DNA of 13,470 nt from Gallionella sp. UBA4121 (GTDB lineage Bacteria > Pseudomonadota > Gammaproteobacteria > Burkholderiales > Gallionellaceae). A program made the position numbers and the translations under genes. The stretch spans positions 1-13,470 of the forward strand of contig DFWZ01000041.1 in the NCBI GenBank assembly GCA_002381565.1. The letters are read 5' to 3'. The notes below the pieces were generated by a model. The model saw only the letters and a list, made by a program, of their open reading frames with translations. It searched no databases and had not been told where the DNA came from. Numbering within the stretch: position 1 is the first letter of the stretch; each line of letters opens with the position of its first letter. Shown one piece after another: positions 1 through 6,782 of the stretch.

Positions 1-275
1 TCCCAGCCATTCGCTTTTGCATATTTAATCGCATCCTGATATATCTTTGCATGGCGTTCTTTCAACTTTTCCGGTAAAAGGCTGGGCAGATTTGCATACT
101 TTTCCCACTCGGCGCAAATTTTGTCGTAGAGATTCTGCATTTGCCCGCTATCCCAGCCAGTACAGTCTTCGGTGTCAGGAATCAGCCCGAATACCCAACC
201 GTCTTTCACCATTTGCCCGAAATGGGTCATGCCGCCGTTTTCATCATTTTTCAAGCCTGAATATTGCAGTGCCAT
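1..275 (-). CDS. Unknown protein downstream of cbbO, C-terminus cut by window edge (cbbN position)
   Basis: An open frame of 91 codons runs from an ATG at 275-273 off the left edge; no stop is reached. The start is well supported by a purine-rich Shine-Dalgarno (AGAGGGAA) a few bases upstream. The visible protein begins MALQYSGLKNDENGGM and is soluble-looking, rich in Trp, Tyr and Lys, with a Gly/aromatic N-terminal half (motif GLIPDTEDCTGW near residues 30-41) and a helical, charged second half (residues 50-91). There is no signal peptide or membrane segment, and I recognise no domain. It follows cbbO by 152 bp on the same strand, so it may be the last gene of the RuBisCO operon. In Nitrosomonas europaea the operon is cbbLSQON with cbbN of unknown function; this gene holds the cbbN position, but I cannot confirm homology by eye. 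Confidence 0.75.
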   Translation of the reverse strand, partial: MALQYSGLKNDENGGMTHFGQMVKDGWVFGLIPDTEDCTGWDSGQMQNLYDKICAEWEKYANLPSLLPEKLKERHAKIYQDAIKYAKANGW

Positions 276-299
276 TTTTATTCCCTCTTAAGTCTCATA

Positions 300-359
300 C
301 TAAAATTCTGGATAATTAATTATCTTGTTAATCCTGCATACAGGAGCGGAAGCTTTTAG
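300..359 (-). pseudogene. Orphan second copy of the cbbO 3' end (11 codons plus stop)
   Basis: Positions 312-357 match 420-465 at 40 of 46 bases. Read on the minus strand, 355-320 encodes KLPLLYAGLTR and a stop, identical to the CbbO C-terminus. All six differences in the coding part fall in third codon positions and are synonymous (Arg, Gly, Ala, Leu, Leu and Lys codons), and 11 bases beyond the stop are identical. Homology stops abruptly at the codon before the Lys, where this copy has a TAA (356-358). It is flanked by an imperfect inverted repeat, CTAAAA at 300-305 and TTTTAG at 354-359. It cannot be translated as part of a gene and looks like the leftover tail of another cbbO allele. Confidence 0.85.
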
Positions 360-408
360 TTACAGCTGCCACTTCGTGGTTTAATCTTTTATACAGTAGC
401 CTCCACTG

Positions 409-464
409 AAAACTTCCGCATAATTAATTACCTTGTTAACCCCGCATAAAGTAGCGGAAGTTTT
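409..464 (-). repeat. 11-bp perfect inverted repeat spanning the cbbO stop codon
   Basis: AAAACTTCCGC (409-419) and GCGGAAGTTTT (454-464) are exact reverse complements separated by 34 bases. The right arm lies inside the last codons of cbbO and the stop codon (428-430) lies in the loop. In the minus-strand transcript the second arm ends in UUUU, so it could act as a weak terminator or 3'-stabilising hairpin, though the loop is long. The loop also holds the small palindromes TAATTAATTA (421-430) and GTTAAC (435-440). The same segment is the native partner of the orphan tail at 312-357. Confidence 0.6.
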
Positions 465-2755
465 TCCGGGAGACGAGCTATCTGATCGACGATCATATAG
501 TTTTTGGCGCCGAAGATGCGCGACACATACTGATCCGCGCGCGGGTCCAGCGTCATGCAGAAAGTCGAAATACCATTCCTGGCTGCATCTTCTACCGATT
601 TTTTGGCATCAAAACGCAGATACTGCGGGTCACGCACGTCTATGTCTGCCGGTTCGCCATCTGTAATGACCATCAACAGCTTCTTGCTGGTTCGCTGCTG
701 GTTCAGATAATGTGTGGCATGACGAATGGCTGCTCCCATGCGGGTAGATAACTGTCCTGTCATGCCCGCCAGCCTTGATTTCGGCACCTCATTGTACGGC
801 TGTTCGAAATCTTTAAAGCGGTAGTATTCCACGTCGTGACGGCCATCGGAACAGAAACCATGAATCGCGAATGGGTCGCCGATCTTGTTGATTGCATCTG
901 ACAGCAACACGCAGGCCTGGCGGGTCAGATCCAGTACGGATTGATCCTGCCCCAACACCTTCTCGTTGGTAGATTCAGACAAATCCAGCAAAACCATTAC
1001 GGAAATATCGCGTACCTTGCGCACCGAACGCATCATGATACGCGTGTCCGGTTGTATGCCCATGCGAAAATCGATCATGCTGCTGATCGCGGCGTTGATG
1101 TCGATTTCATCACCGTCTTCAAGTTTGCGGATGCGCTGAACACCCTGGGGCTGCATCGCATCCAGCAAAAATTTCAGGCGTGATGCAATCTGCTTATTAT
1201 CCGCCGTGATTTGATCAATCACCTGCAAATCGCCGGCCTTGGGGCGCTTCTCCAGCACGGTCGCCCAGCTAGGCCGTTCAAGCTGAATCTGATAATCCCA
1301 CTCCGCATAATGGTAGGGTTCGGAGATGGGTTCTTTGCCTTCTGACTCGTTGTAGCTGACCCCATTGTCTTCATAAGGAAAAAACTCTTCCGACATCACC
1401 CAGATTTCCTGTGCATCATCACCGGCCGTTTCGCAATCAATTTCATTGGCAAATTCCGTCACCGACACATGTCTGCGCACCTGCTTGACTGTCTCAAAGC
1501 CTGCCGATTGAGATTTATTGAAATCGAATTCCTCAAATTCCCAGAAATAACGGTTGTCATCGCGGTAGGGTGCCGTCAACACATCAGTACGCGGATTAAA
1601 TGCGATGCGTTTTTCCAATAAACCATGCGCGAGTGCCACACCGATTTCCCAGGAGATCGTGTTGTCTGTCATGCGGTCACTGGCCTGGGCGAACAAAGTG
1701 CGAGCCTGTGCGATCCACGGGTCGTCATCCTTAAACTCGCTGTCGAGCAAAGCGCGCGCCAGGCGGTTCAAATAATCGCCCGCCGTGTTTGCCTGGCCGG
1801 CTTGCACAGTATGCAATTGGGCCCAGATTTTCTTGAGCCCCGGAAAGGCACGTATCGACAGTGTCTCGACACGTGCATCTTCTATCACGCTGATCACCGC
1901 CATCTGCAAAGGGTTGAGCGTTTCGGCAGAAATCGGCACGGTGGTATAAACCAGGTGCGCCGCGCAGTGTGCCGCGGTGGCGCGGTACAATTCCAGGCCC
2001 GGTATCCCTTCATAATCATCAAAGGCATCCGGCAAATGCAGGAAGTAATCTTCAATAAAGGGCTTGTATCCTTCACGCGATTCAAAGTCGCCGCTGGTGG
2101 GACGCATAAAAAAATCACGCGCCCACAACGCGCGCAGATACATATTGATACGCCGCTGCACATCGATAAACAGTGTGCCTTTGCGTTCCTTCTGCAGCAT
2201 GGCCAGCGACTCTTTGGACTTCAGACTAAAGTAACTGATCTGCTCTTCAAAGTTGGTTTTATGTGCATGCGCTCCCCAGGTTGCCCAGCGCCGCAAACCA
2301 CCCAGCGTCAGTTGCCCCAACAACGTTTCCAGGTTTTCCATCATCGGACGCAGCCCGCGTGGAACCTGGTTTAGCAGGGTGTTGACCAGCTGCAAATAGG
2401 CGCCAAACAGCGCAGCATCGCCCAAACGCTTTGCTGCGATGGGAGCGGAGGCGATGATAGCCTGCAGCACTGCACCGCTGGTTTTTGAAGCCAGTGCCAT
2501 CACGGTGTCGAGCAAATCCACCACCGAATCCTCACCGATTTCTTTGGCAATACTGGGTGCGTTCTCGATAAAGGTAATCACTAACTCACTGCCGCGACCC
2601 AGACTTTTGAGTGAACGCGCGCCTTGTACGTAGTTTTCCAGACCCTGCGCAGAGAAGACGCGCGCCGCCTCATACCATGAAGACTGCAAAATTTCGCTGG
2701 CATGCGAACCTAATTCCTCAAGTAACTCGGTATGTTGTTCCAATGAGAGCGTCAT
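428..2755 (-). CDS. cbbO: CbbO, VWA-domain adaptor of the RuBisCO activase
   Basis: This 775-residue protein is the substrate-binding partner of the AAA+ motor CbbQ. In characterised systems a CbbQ hexamer with one CbbO removes inhibitory sugar phosphates from RuBisCO in the cytoplasm, using ATP. The C-terminal about 190 residues form a von Willebrand A domain with an intact metal-ion (MIDAS) site: DLSES at 591-595 (bases 985-971), Thr671 in LSTRMG, and Asp699 in VITDGEP. The long N-terminal part (1-550) is mostly helical and matches the CbbO/NorD layout; NorD of denitrifiers is the nearest alternative, excluded by the RuBisCO context. The start is the ATG at 2755, with a modest GGAA upstream. 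It follows cbbQ by 57 bp and should be co-transcribed with it. Its last 11 codons are duplicated downstream (312-357). Confidence 0.95.
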   Translation of the reverse strand: MTLSLEQHTELLEELGSHASEILQSSWYEAARVFSAQGLENYVQGARSLKSLGRGSELVITFIENAPSIAKEIGEDSVVDLLDTVMALASKTSGAVLQAIIASAPIAAKRLGDAALFGAYLQLVNTLLNQVPRGLRPMMENLETLLGQLTLGGLRRWATWGAHAHKTNFEEQISYFSLKSKESLAMLQKERKGTLFIDVQRRINMYLRALWARDFFMRPTSGDFESREGYKPFIEDYFLHLPDAFDDYEGIPGLELYRATAAHCAAHLVYTTVPISAETLNPLQMAVISVIEDARVETLSIRAFPGLKKIWAQLHTVQAGQANTAGDYLNRLARALLDSEFKDDDPWIAQARTLFAQASDRMTDNTISWEIGVALAHGLLEKRIAFNPRTDVLTAPYRDDNRYFWEFEEFDFNKSQSAGFETVKQVRRHVSVTEFANEIDCETAGDDAQEIWVMSEEFFPYEDNGVSYNESEGKEPISEPYHYAEWDYQIQLERPSWATVLEKRPKAGDLQVIDQITADNKQIASRLKFLLDAMQPQGVQRIRKLEDGDEIDINAAISSMIDFRMGIQPDTRIMMRSVRKVRDISVMVLLDLSESTNEKVLGQDQSVLDLTRQACVLLSDAINKIGDPFAIHGFCSDGRHDVEYYRFKDFEQPYNEVPKSRLAGMTGQLSTRMGAAIRHATHYLNQQRTSKKLLMVITDGEPADIDVRDPQYLRFDAKKSVEDAARNGISTFCMTLDPRADQYVSRIFGAKNYMIVDQIARLPEKLPLLYAGLTR

Positions 2756-2812
2756 AATAATTTTCCAGGTAGTGGCCGGGTGATATGGGCAGGAATGTTA
2801 GTTAGGCCGTAA

Positions 2813-3616
2813 TCAGAAGAACGTCGTGACGGCTGCATCCAGCGCATCGCGCATATCGGGATCATCCGTAATCGGCCGTACCAATGCCACACGGCAGGCG
2901 GCTTTAGCTTCCACGCCCGTGGCAATCAGATTGCCCGCGTAAATCAGCATACGTGTCGAAATTCCCTCGTCCAGTCCGTGCCCTTTAAGGTTGCGTGCGC
3001 GCTCGGCAATGGACACCAGCTTGCCTGCAACTTCTGACGTGACTTTGCTTTCGTGTGCGACGATTTCGCTTTCGACATCATGCGCCGGATAGTTGAAATC
3101 CAGTGCGCCAAAACGTTGTTTGGTGGATTGTTTCAAATCTTTCATCAAGCTCTGATAACCTGGATTGTAGGAAATAACCAATTGAAAATCAGGGTGCGCA
3201 TTAATCAGTTCGCCCTTTTTTTCCAGTGGCAATACACGACGGTTATCGGTCAGCGGATGGATCACAACGGTCGTGTCCTGGCGTGCTTCCACGACTTCGT
3301 CCAGATAACAGATTGCGCCTTCCCGTGCGGCGATGGCGAGTGGCCCATCCTGCCAGCGTGTTCCCTGTGCATCCAGCAAAAAGCGCCCCACCAGGTCGGA
3401 TGCGGTCATATCTTCATTACACGCGACGGTGATCAGCGGTCTTTTCAATTTCCACGCCATATACTCAACAAAGCGGGTTTTTCCGCAACCGGTGGGTCCT
3501 TTCAGCATCATCGGCATGCGCACCGAATAAGCAGCTTCGTATAGATCCACCTCATCTGCAACCGTGCGGTAATAAGGTTCTTTTTCGATTCTGTATTGCT
3601 TGGTGATGTCGTTCAT
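2813..3616 (-). CDS. cbbQ: CbbQ, MoxR-type AAA+ ATPase of the RuBisCO activase
   Basis: This 267-residue AAA+ protein is the usual length for CbbQ/NorQ. Visible motifs are Walker A GPTGCGKT (residues 40-47, bases 3499-3476), Walker B ICYLDE with Asp106 and Glu107, a sensor-1-like Asn151 in SYNPG, a candidate arginine finger Arg168 in STKQRFG, and a sensor-2-type Arg222 in STRMLIYAG. The family assembles as a hexamer that uses ATP to remodel RuBisCO through the CbbO adaptor. The start at 3616 has a good ribosome site (AAAGGAAAG, about 5 bases away). It lies 84 bp after cbbS, behind an intrinsic terminator, so its transcription should depend on read-through. NorQ is a close relative but no nitric oxide reductase genes are here. 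Confidence 0.96.
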   Translation of the reverse strand: MNDITKQYRIEKEPYYRTVADEVDLYEAAYSVRMPMMLKGPTGCGKTRFVEYMAWKLKRPLITVACNEDMTASDLVGRFLLDAQGTRWQDGPLAIAAREGAICYLDEVVEARQDTTVVIHPLTDNRRVLPLEKKGELINAHPDFQLVISYNPGYQSLMKDLKQSTKQRFGALDFNYPAHDVESEIVAHESKVTSEVAGKLVSIAERARNLKGHGLDEGISTRMLIYAGNLIATGVEAKAACRVALVRPITDDPDMRDALDAAVTTFF

Positions 3617-3644
3617 ATCGCTTTCCTTTTTAAGGTTGCCTCAG

Positions 3645-3680
3645 AAAAAATCCCCGCTACCTTGCGGCAACGGGGATTTT
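3645..3680 (-). terminator. Intrinsic terminator or attenuator between cbbS and cbbQ
   Basis: On the minus strand, AAAATCCCCG (3680-3671) pairs perfectly with CGGGGATTTT (3656-3647) over a 14-base loop, and the second arm runs into six Ts (3650-3645). This is a textbook rho-independent terminator just after the cbbS stop. Because cbbQ and cbbO lie downstream with no obvious promoter in the remaining 28 bases, it most likely works as a partial terminator that lowers activase expression relative to CbbLS. Confidence 0.9.
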
Positions 3681-3700
3681 ATTGGGTTACCCGTGCTCGA

Positions 3701-4057
3701 TTAAACCGTCTTGCCGCGGAAAATTACCATGTTCGTACCTTGTGATTGCTTGTAGTTGTCATAAGCAAGCAGACGAATGTGGTTGTTAGGGTTAGCTTTG
3801 CGACATGCTTCAGCTTCCTTCATTACAACATCCACATCGGTTTCGCCGAACATCGGCAGCTTCCACATGTACCAATAGTTGTCCATCAGATGCTCAGGCT
3901 CTGTGTGCTCTAAACCCGGGTTCCAGCCCTTTTTGACGATGTATTCAATTTGCTTTCTGATCTGCTCGGTGGTCATCTGCGGCAGATAGGAGAAAGTTTC
4001 AAATTTACGGCTGGCCGGATCACTTACACGTGATTTGTAATCTTGCATTTCACTCAT
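3701..4057 (-). CDS. cbbS: RuBisCO small subunit, form IA
   Basis: The 118-residue protein is a form I small subunit. It begins MSEMQDYKSRVSDPASRKFE, continues with the conserved FETFSYLPQMT segment, and has the family signature YWYMWKLPMFGETD near residues 60-74 and a C-terminal strand ending MVIFRGKTV. The small subunit caps the L8S8 holoenzyme and shapes its catalysis. The start ATG at 4057 is preceded by AAAGGAA at a suitable distance. It follows cbbL by 62 bp and is followed by a strong terminator. The sequence resembles the form IA small subunits of Nitrosomonas and Thiobacillus, and the cbbQO genes behind it point to the non-carboxysomal IAq type. Confidence 0.97.
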   Translation of the reverse strand: MSEMQDYKSRVSDPASRKFETFSYLPQMTTEQIRKQIEYIVKKGWNPGLEHTEPEHLMDNYWYMWKLPMFGETDVDVVMKEAEACRKANPNNHIRLLAYDNYKQSQGTNMVIFRGKTV

Positions 4058-4093
4058 GGCTATATTCCTTTAAATTAAGATAAATTCAGACAA

Positions 4094-4109
4094 GGCGCAC
4101 CTGCGCGCC
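4094..4109 (-). other. Small GC hairpin in the cbbL-cbbS intergenic region
   Basis: GGCGC (4094-4098) and GCGCC (4105-4109) form a 5-bp stem with a 6-base loop in the 62-bp gap between cbbL and cbbS. There is no following T run, so termination is unlikely; processing or protection of the upstream cbbL message is possible. Confidence 0.4.
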
Positions 4110-4119
4110 AGGTCAAAGC

Positions 4120-5541
4120 TTACTTGTGTGCAACGTCCAGCTTGTCCACTGTATCGAATTCAAACTTGATTTCTTTCCAGGTTTCCATCGCGATTTTCAG
4201 TTCCGGGCTGCTGGCTGCTGCTTTAGTCAGAATGTCCTTGCCTTCTTTTTCCAGCTCACGGCCTGAATTACGTGCTTCTACGCAAGCTTCCAGTGCCACG
4301 CGGTTAGCTGCCGCACCTGCTGCGTTACCCCATGGGTGACCCAGTGTACCGCCGCCAAACTGCAAGCAAGCATCGTCGCCGAAGATGTTAACCAGCGCTG
4401 GCATGTGCCATACGTGAATACCACCGGATGCAACCGGGAACACGCCGGGCATAGAGCCCCAATCCTGGTCAAAGAAGATGCCGCGAGCGCGGTCTTCCTT
4501 GATGAAGCTGTCGCGCATCAGGTCAACAAAACCCAATGTTGGCGCGCGGTCGCCTTCAAGCTTGCCTACAACGGTACCGGAGTGCAGATGGTCACCGCCG
4601 GACAGACGCAGCGCCTTAGCCAGTACGCGGAAGTGAATACCGTGGTGCGGGTTGCGGTCGATTACACCGTGCATCGCGCGGTGGATGTGCAACAGCATAC
4701 CGTTGTCACGACACCAGTTAGCCAAACCTGTATTAGCGCAGAAACCGCCAGTCAGGTAGTCATGCATAATGATAGGCGCGCCGATTTCTTTTGCGTATTC
4801 AGCACGCTTGTACATTTCTTCCGGAGTAGGCGCAGTTACGTTCAGGTAGTGACCCTTGCGTTCGCCAGTTTCACGTTCTGCCTTCAGTGTCGCTTCCTGC
4901 ACGAAGTCAAAACGGGCACGCCAGCGCATAAATGGTTGGCTGTTGATGTTTTCGTCGTCTTTGGTCAGATCCAGACCGCCGCGCAAACATTCGTAAACAG
5001 CGCGACCATAGTTCTTGGCAGACAGACCCAGCTTGGGCTTGATCGTGCAACCCAGCAATGGACGGCCATACTTGTTCAGAATGTCACGTTCCATCTGAAT
5101 ACCTTGTGGCGGACCACCACAGGTTTTTACATAGGCGATAGGGAAGCGCACGTCTTCCAGACGCAATGCGCGCAGCGCCTTGAAACCAAACACGTTACCC
5201 ACCAATGAAGTGAACACGTTAACAACGGAACCTTCTTCGAACAGGTCAATCGGGTAAGCTACGAATGCGTAAAAACAGGTATCATCGCCAGGCACGTCTT
5301 CAATGCGGTAGGCGCGGCCTTTGTAGTGATCCAGATCGGTCAGCAAATCTGTCCAAACTGTGGTCCATGTGCCGGTTGAAGATTCAGCTGCAACCGCTGC
5401 TGCGATTTCTTCACGGGACACGCCCGCTTGAGGGGTAATCTTGAAACAGGCCAGAATATCGGTATCCTGAACTTTATATTCAGGCTCCCAATATGTCTGT
5501 CTGTATTCCTTGACACCTGCGTTATATGATTTGACAGCCAT
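4120..5541 (-). CDS. cbbL: RuBisCO large subunit, form IA
   Basis: This 473-residue enzyme carboxylates ribulose-1,5-bisphosphate, the CO2-fixing step of the Calvin cycle. Catalytic features are intact: Lys168 and Lys170 in TIKPKLGLS, the carbamylated Lys194 with Asp196 and Glu197 in GLDLTKDDEN, His287-Arg288 in HIHRAMH, His320, and loop-6 Lys327 in SGTVVGKLEG. The frame is open 20 codons further upstream, to 5601, but the start is placed at 5541 because MAVKSYNAGVKEYRQTYW is the family N-terminus, the length is then exactly typical, and AAGGAG lies 7 bases before that ATG. It is the first gene of the operon and is divergent from cbbR. Asp82 (in IEDVPG) matches an acidic surface residue that I recall being needed for CbbQO recognition in Acidithiobacillus. 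Confidence 0.98.
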   Translation of the reverse strand: MAVKSYNAGVKEYRQTYWEPEYKVQDTDILACFKITPQAGVSREEIAAAVAAESSTGTWTTVWTDLLTDLDHYKGRAYRIEDVPGDDTCFYAFVAYPIDLFEEGSVVNVFTSLVGNVFGFKALRALRLEDVRFPIAYVKTCGGPPQGIQMERDILNKYGRPLLGCTIKPKLGLSAKNYGRAVYECLRGGLDLTKDDENINSQPFMRWRARFDFVQEATLKAERETGERKGHYLNVTAPTPEEMYKRAEYAKEIGAPIIMHDYLTGGFCANTGLANWCRDNGMLLHIHRAMHGVIDRNPHHGIHFRVLAKALRLSGGDHLHSGTVVGKLEGDRAPTLGFVDLMRDSFIKEDRARGIFFDQDWGSMPGVFPVASGGIHVWHMPALVNIFGDDACLQFGGGTLGHPWGNAAGAAANRVALEACVEARNSGRELEKEGKDILTKAAASSPELKIAMETWKEIKFEFDTVDKLDVAHK

Positions 5542-5615
5542 TGCAAGCTCCTTATTTCTGGTTAAACAGAGGTCATTCACTATGAAAGATCTGTGGCTCA
5601 ATTGAGCGCCTGTGT

Positions 5616-5664
5616 AATATAGTCAAGATTGATCATAAATAATAATTGTATTTATTGATATTAA
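5616..5664 (-). promoter_or_regulatory. Putative cbb promoter and CbbR operator in the cbbL-cbbR divergent region
   Basis: The 162-bp gap is AT-rich and holds an inverted repeat ATAAATA (5635-5641), 7-base spacer, TATTTAT (5649-5655). With one bulged base the dyad extends to GAT on both sides (5631-5659). Two TNA-N7-TNA patterns, the reported CbbR half-site style, start at 5633 and 5652. On the cbbL side, TATATT (complement of 5616-5621) is a plausible -10 box lying about 13 bp from the dyad, with no good -35, as expected for an activator-dependent promoter. The AT bias makes chance matches likely, so the exact boxes are uncertain. Confidence 0.5.
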
Positions 5665-5703
5665 CGATAGACTGTGGTCAATGATTATTTCGGATGAAGA
5701 GCC

Positions 5704-6663
5704 ATGATAAAAAATGCCACTTTGCGTCAGCTAAAAGTTTTTGAGGCCGTTGCGCGTAACTTAAGCTTTACCCGCGCAGCCGAGGAGTTGTACACCACAC
5801 AGCCCACCGTCTCCATCCAACTCAAGCAGTTGACTGAGATCGTCGGCCAGCCGTTGCTGGAGCAGATCGGCAAAAAGGTCTTTCTGACGGATGCCGGCCG
5901 TGAGTTGCTGAAGGTCTGCCGCGATATTTTCGAAGGTTTGTCGCGTTTTGATATGCTGATATCGGACATGAAAGGGGTCAAGGCAGGCAGGCTGCAACTG
6001 GCGGTGATCACCACCGCAAAATATTTTGTGCCGCGCCTGCTCGGGCTGTTCTGCCAGCGTTATCCCGGCATCGATGTGTCGCTCAAGGTCGACAACCGCG
6101 AGCGCCTGCTGCAGCGCATGACCGACAATCAGGACGACTTGTATGTGCTGGGTCAACCGCCGGAACATATGGAAGTCGAACTGAAACCCTTTCTGGAAAA
6201 TCCGATGGTGGTGCTGGCCGCGCGCGATCACCCGCTGGCAGGGCTAAAAAATATCCCGCCGCAACGCCTGACGGAAGAACCGTTTCTGATGCGCGAGCCG
6301 GGCTCCGGTACCCGTCTTGCCACCGAGAAATTTTTCAGGGAGCGTGGAGTGAAGCTCAAAGTTCGAATGGAACTTGGCAGCAACGAGGCAATCAAGCAGG
6401 CTGTGGCAGGCGGATTGGGCATCGCCGTGCTGTCGGCGCATACCCTCGCACTTGAACGCAGCGCAGATGAGTTGGTGATACTGGATGTTGAGGGATTTCC
6501 GATCCGCCGCCATTGGTACCTGGCCTATGCAAAGGATAAGCAGCTATCTGTCGTCGCCCAGGCATTCCTTGAATTTCTGCACGAGGAAAGTAAATTGTTG
6601 AGTGAGAAATATTTGTTGGGCATTACGGGTTTCCCCAAACCAGGATTAAGGAATGAGAATTGA
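5704..6663 (+). CDS. cbbR: CbbR, LysR-type regulator of the Calvin cycle operon
   Basis: This 319-residue LysR-family protein is usual in size. The N-terminal winged helix-turn-helix is clear: TLRQLKVFEAVARNLSFTRAAEEL, with the recognition helix about residues 30-45 (TTQPTVSIQLKQL), then a linker helix and an effector-binding domain from about 95 to 295. CbbR activates cbb operons in response to metabolites such as phosphoenolpyruvate or NADPH, depending on the species. The identification rests on the LysR fold plus its divergent position 162 bp from cbbL. The start at 5704 has a weak GAAGAG before it; MIKNATLRQL fits the family N-terminus. The gene ends 119 bp from the convergent phosphatase; the gap has only a weak CCTGA-GA-TCAGG dyad (6669-6680) and no clear terminator. 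Confidence 0.95.
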   Translation: MIKNATLRQLKVFEAVARNLSFTRAAEELYTTQPTVSIQLKQLTEIVGQPLLEQIGKKVFLTDAGRELLKVCRDIFEGLSRFDMLISDMKGVKAGRLQLAVITTAKYFVPRLLGLFCQRYPGIDVSLKVDNRERLLQRMTDNQDDLYVLGQPPEHMEVELKPFLENPMVVLAARDHPLAGLKNIPPQRLTEEPFLMREPGSGTRLATEKFFRERGVKLKVRMELGSNEAIKQAVAGGLGIAVLSAHTLALERSADELVILDVEGFPIRRHWYLAYAKDKQLSVVAQAFLEFLHEESKLLSEKYLLGITGFPKPGLRNEN

Positions 6664-6782
6664 CGTTTCCTGAGATCAGGGTTCATGCGCGCGAGTCGAG
6701 TTTCTGATGGAAGCGGCCAGCATAACAATCGCCTGGCAGCCTGTCGGATTCCAACTTGCAGCGTCAAATCAGCGTTTTCTGC

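Noticed and set aside
47..319. 90-codon plus-strand open frame at the left end
   Set aside because: It overlaps the minus-strand gene 1-275, which has a much better start and composition, and it runs through the duplicated cbbO tail.
1625..2374. 249-codon open frame antisense to cbbO
   Set aside because: It lies inside the well-supported cbbO gene and has no domain or start signal.
4336..5208. 290-codon open frame antisense to cbbL
   Set aside because: It is a mirror of the conserved cbbL codons, with no ribosome site or recognisable motif.
5542..5601. 20-residue N-terminal extension of CbbL
   Set aside because: The family N-terminus, typical length and AAGGAG site all place the start at 5541; the upstream stretch is the untranslated leader.
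6669..6680. CCTGA-GA-TCAGG dyad after cbbR as a terminator
   Set aside because: The 2-base loop is too tight, and no T run follows.
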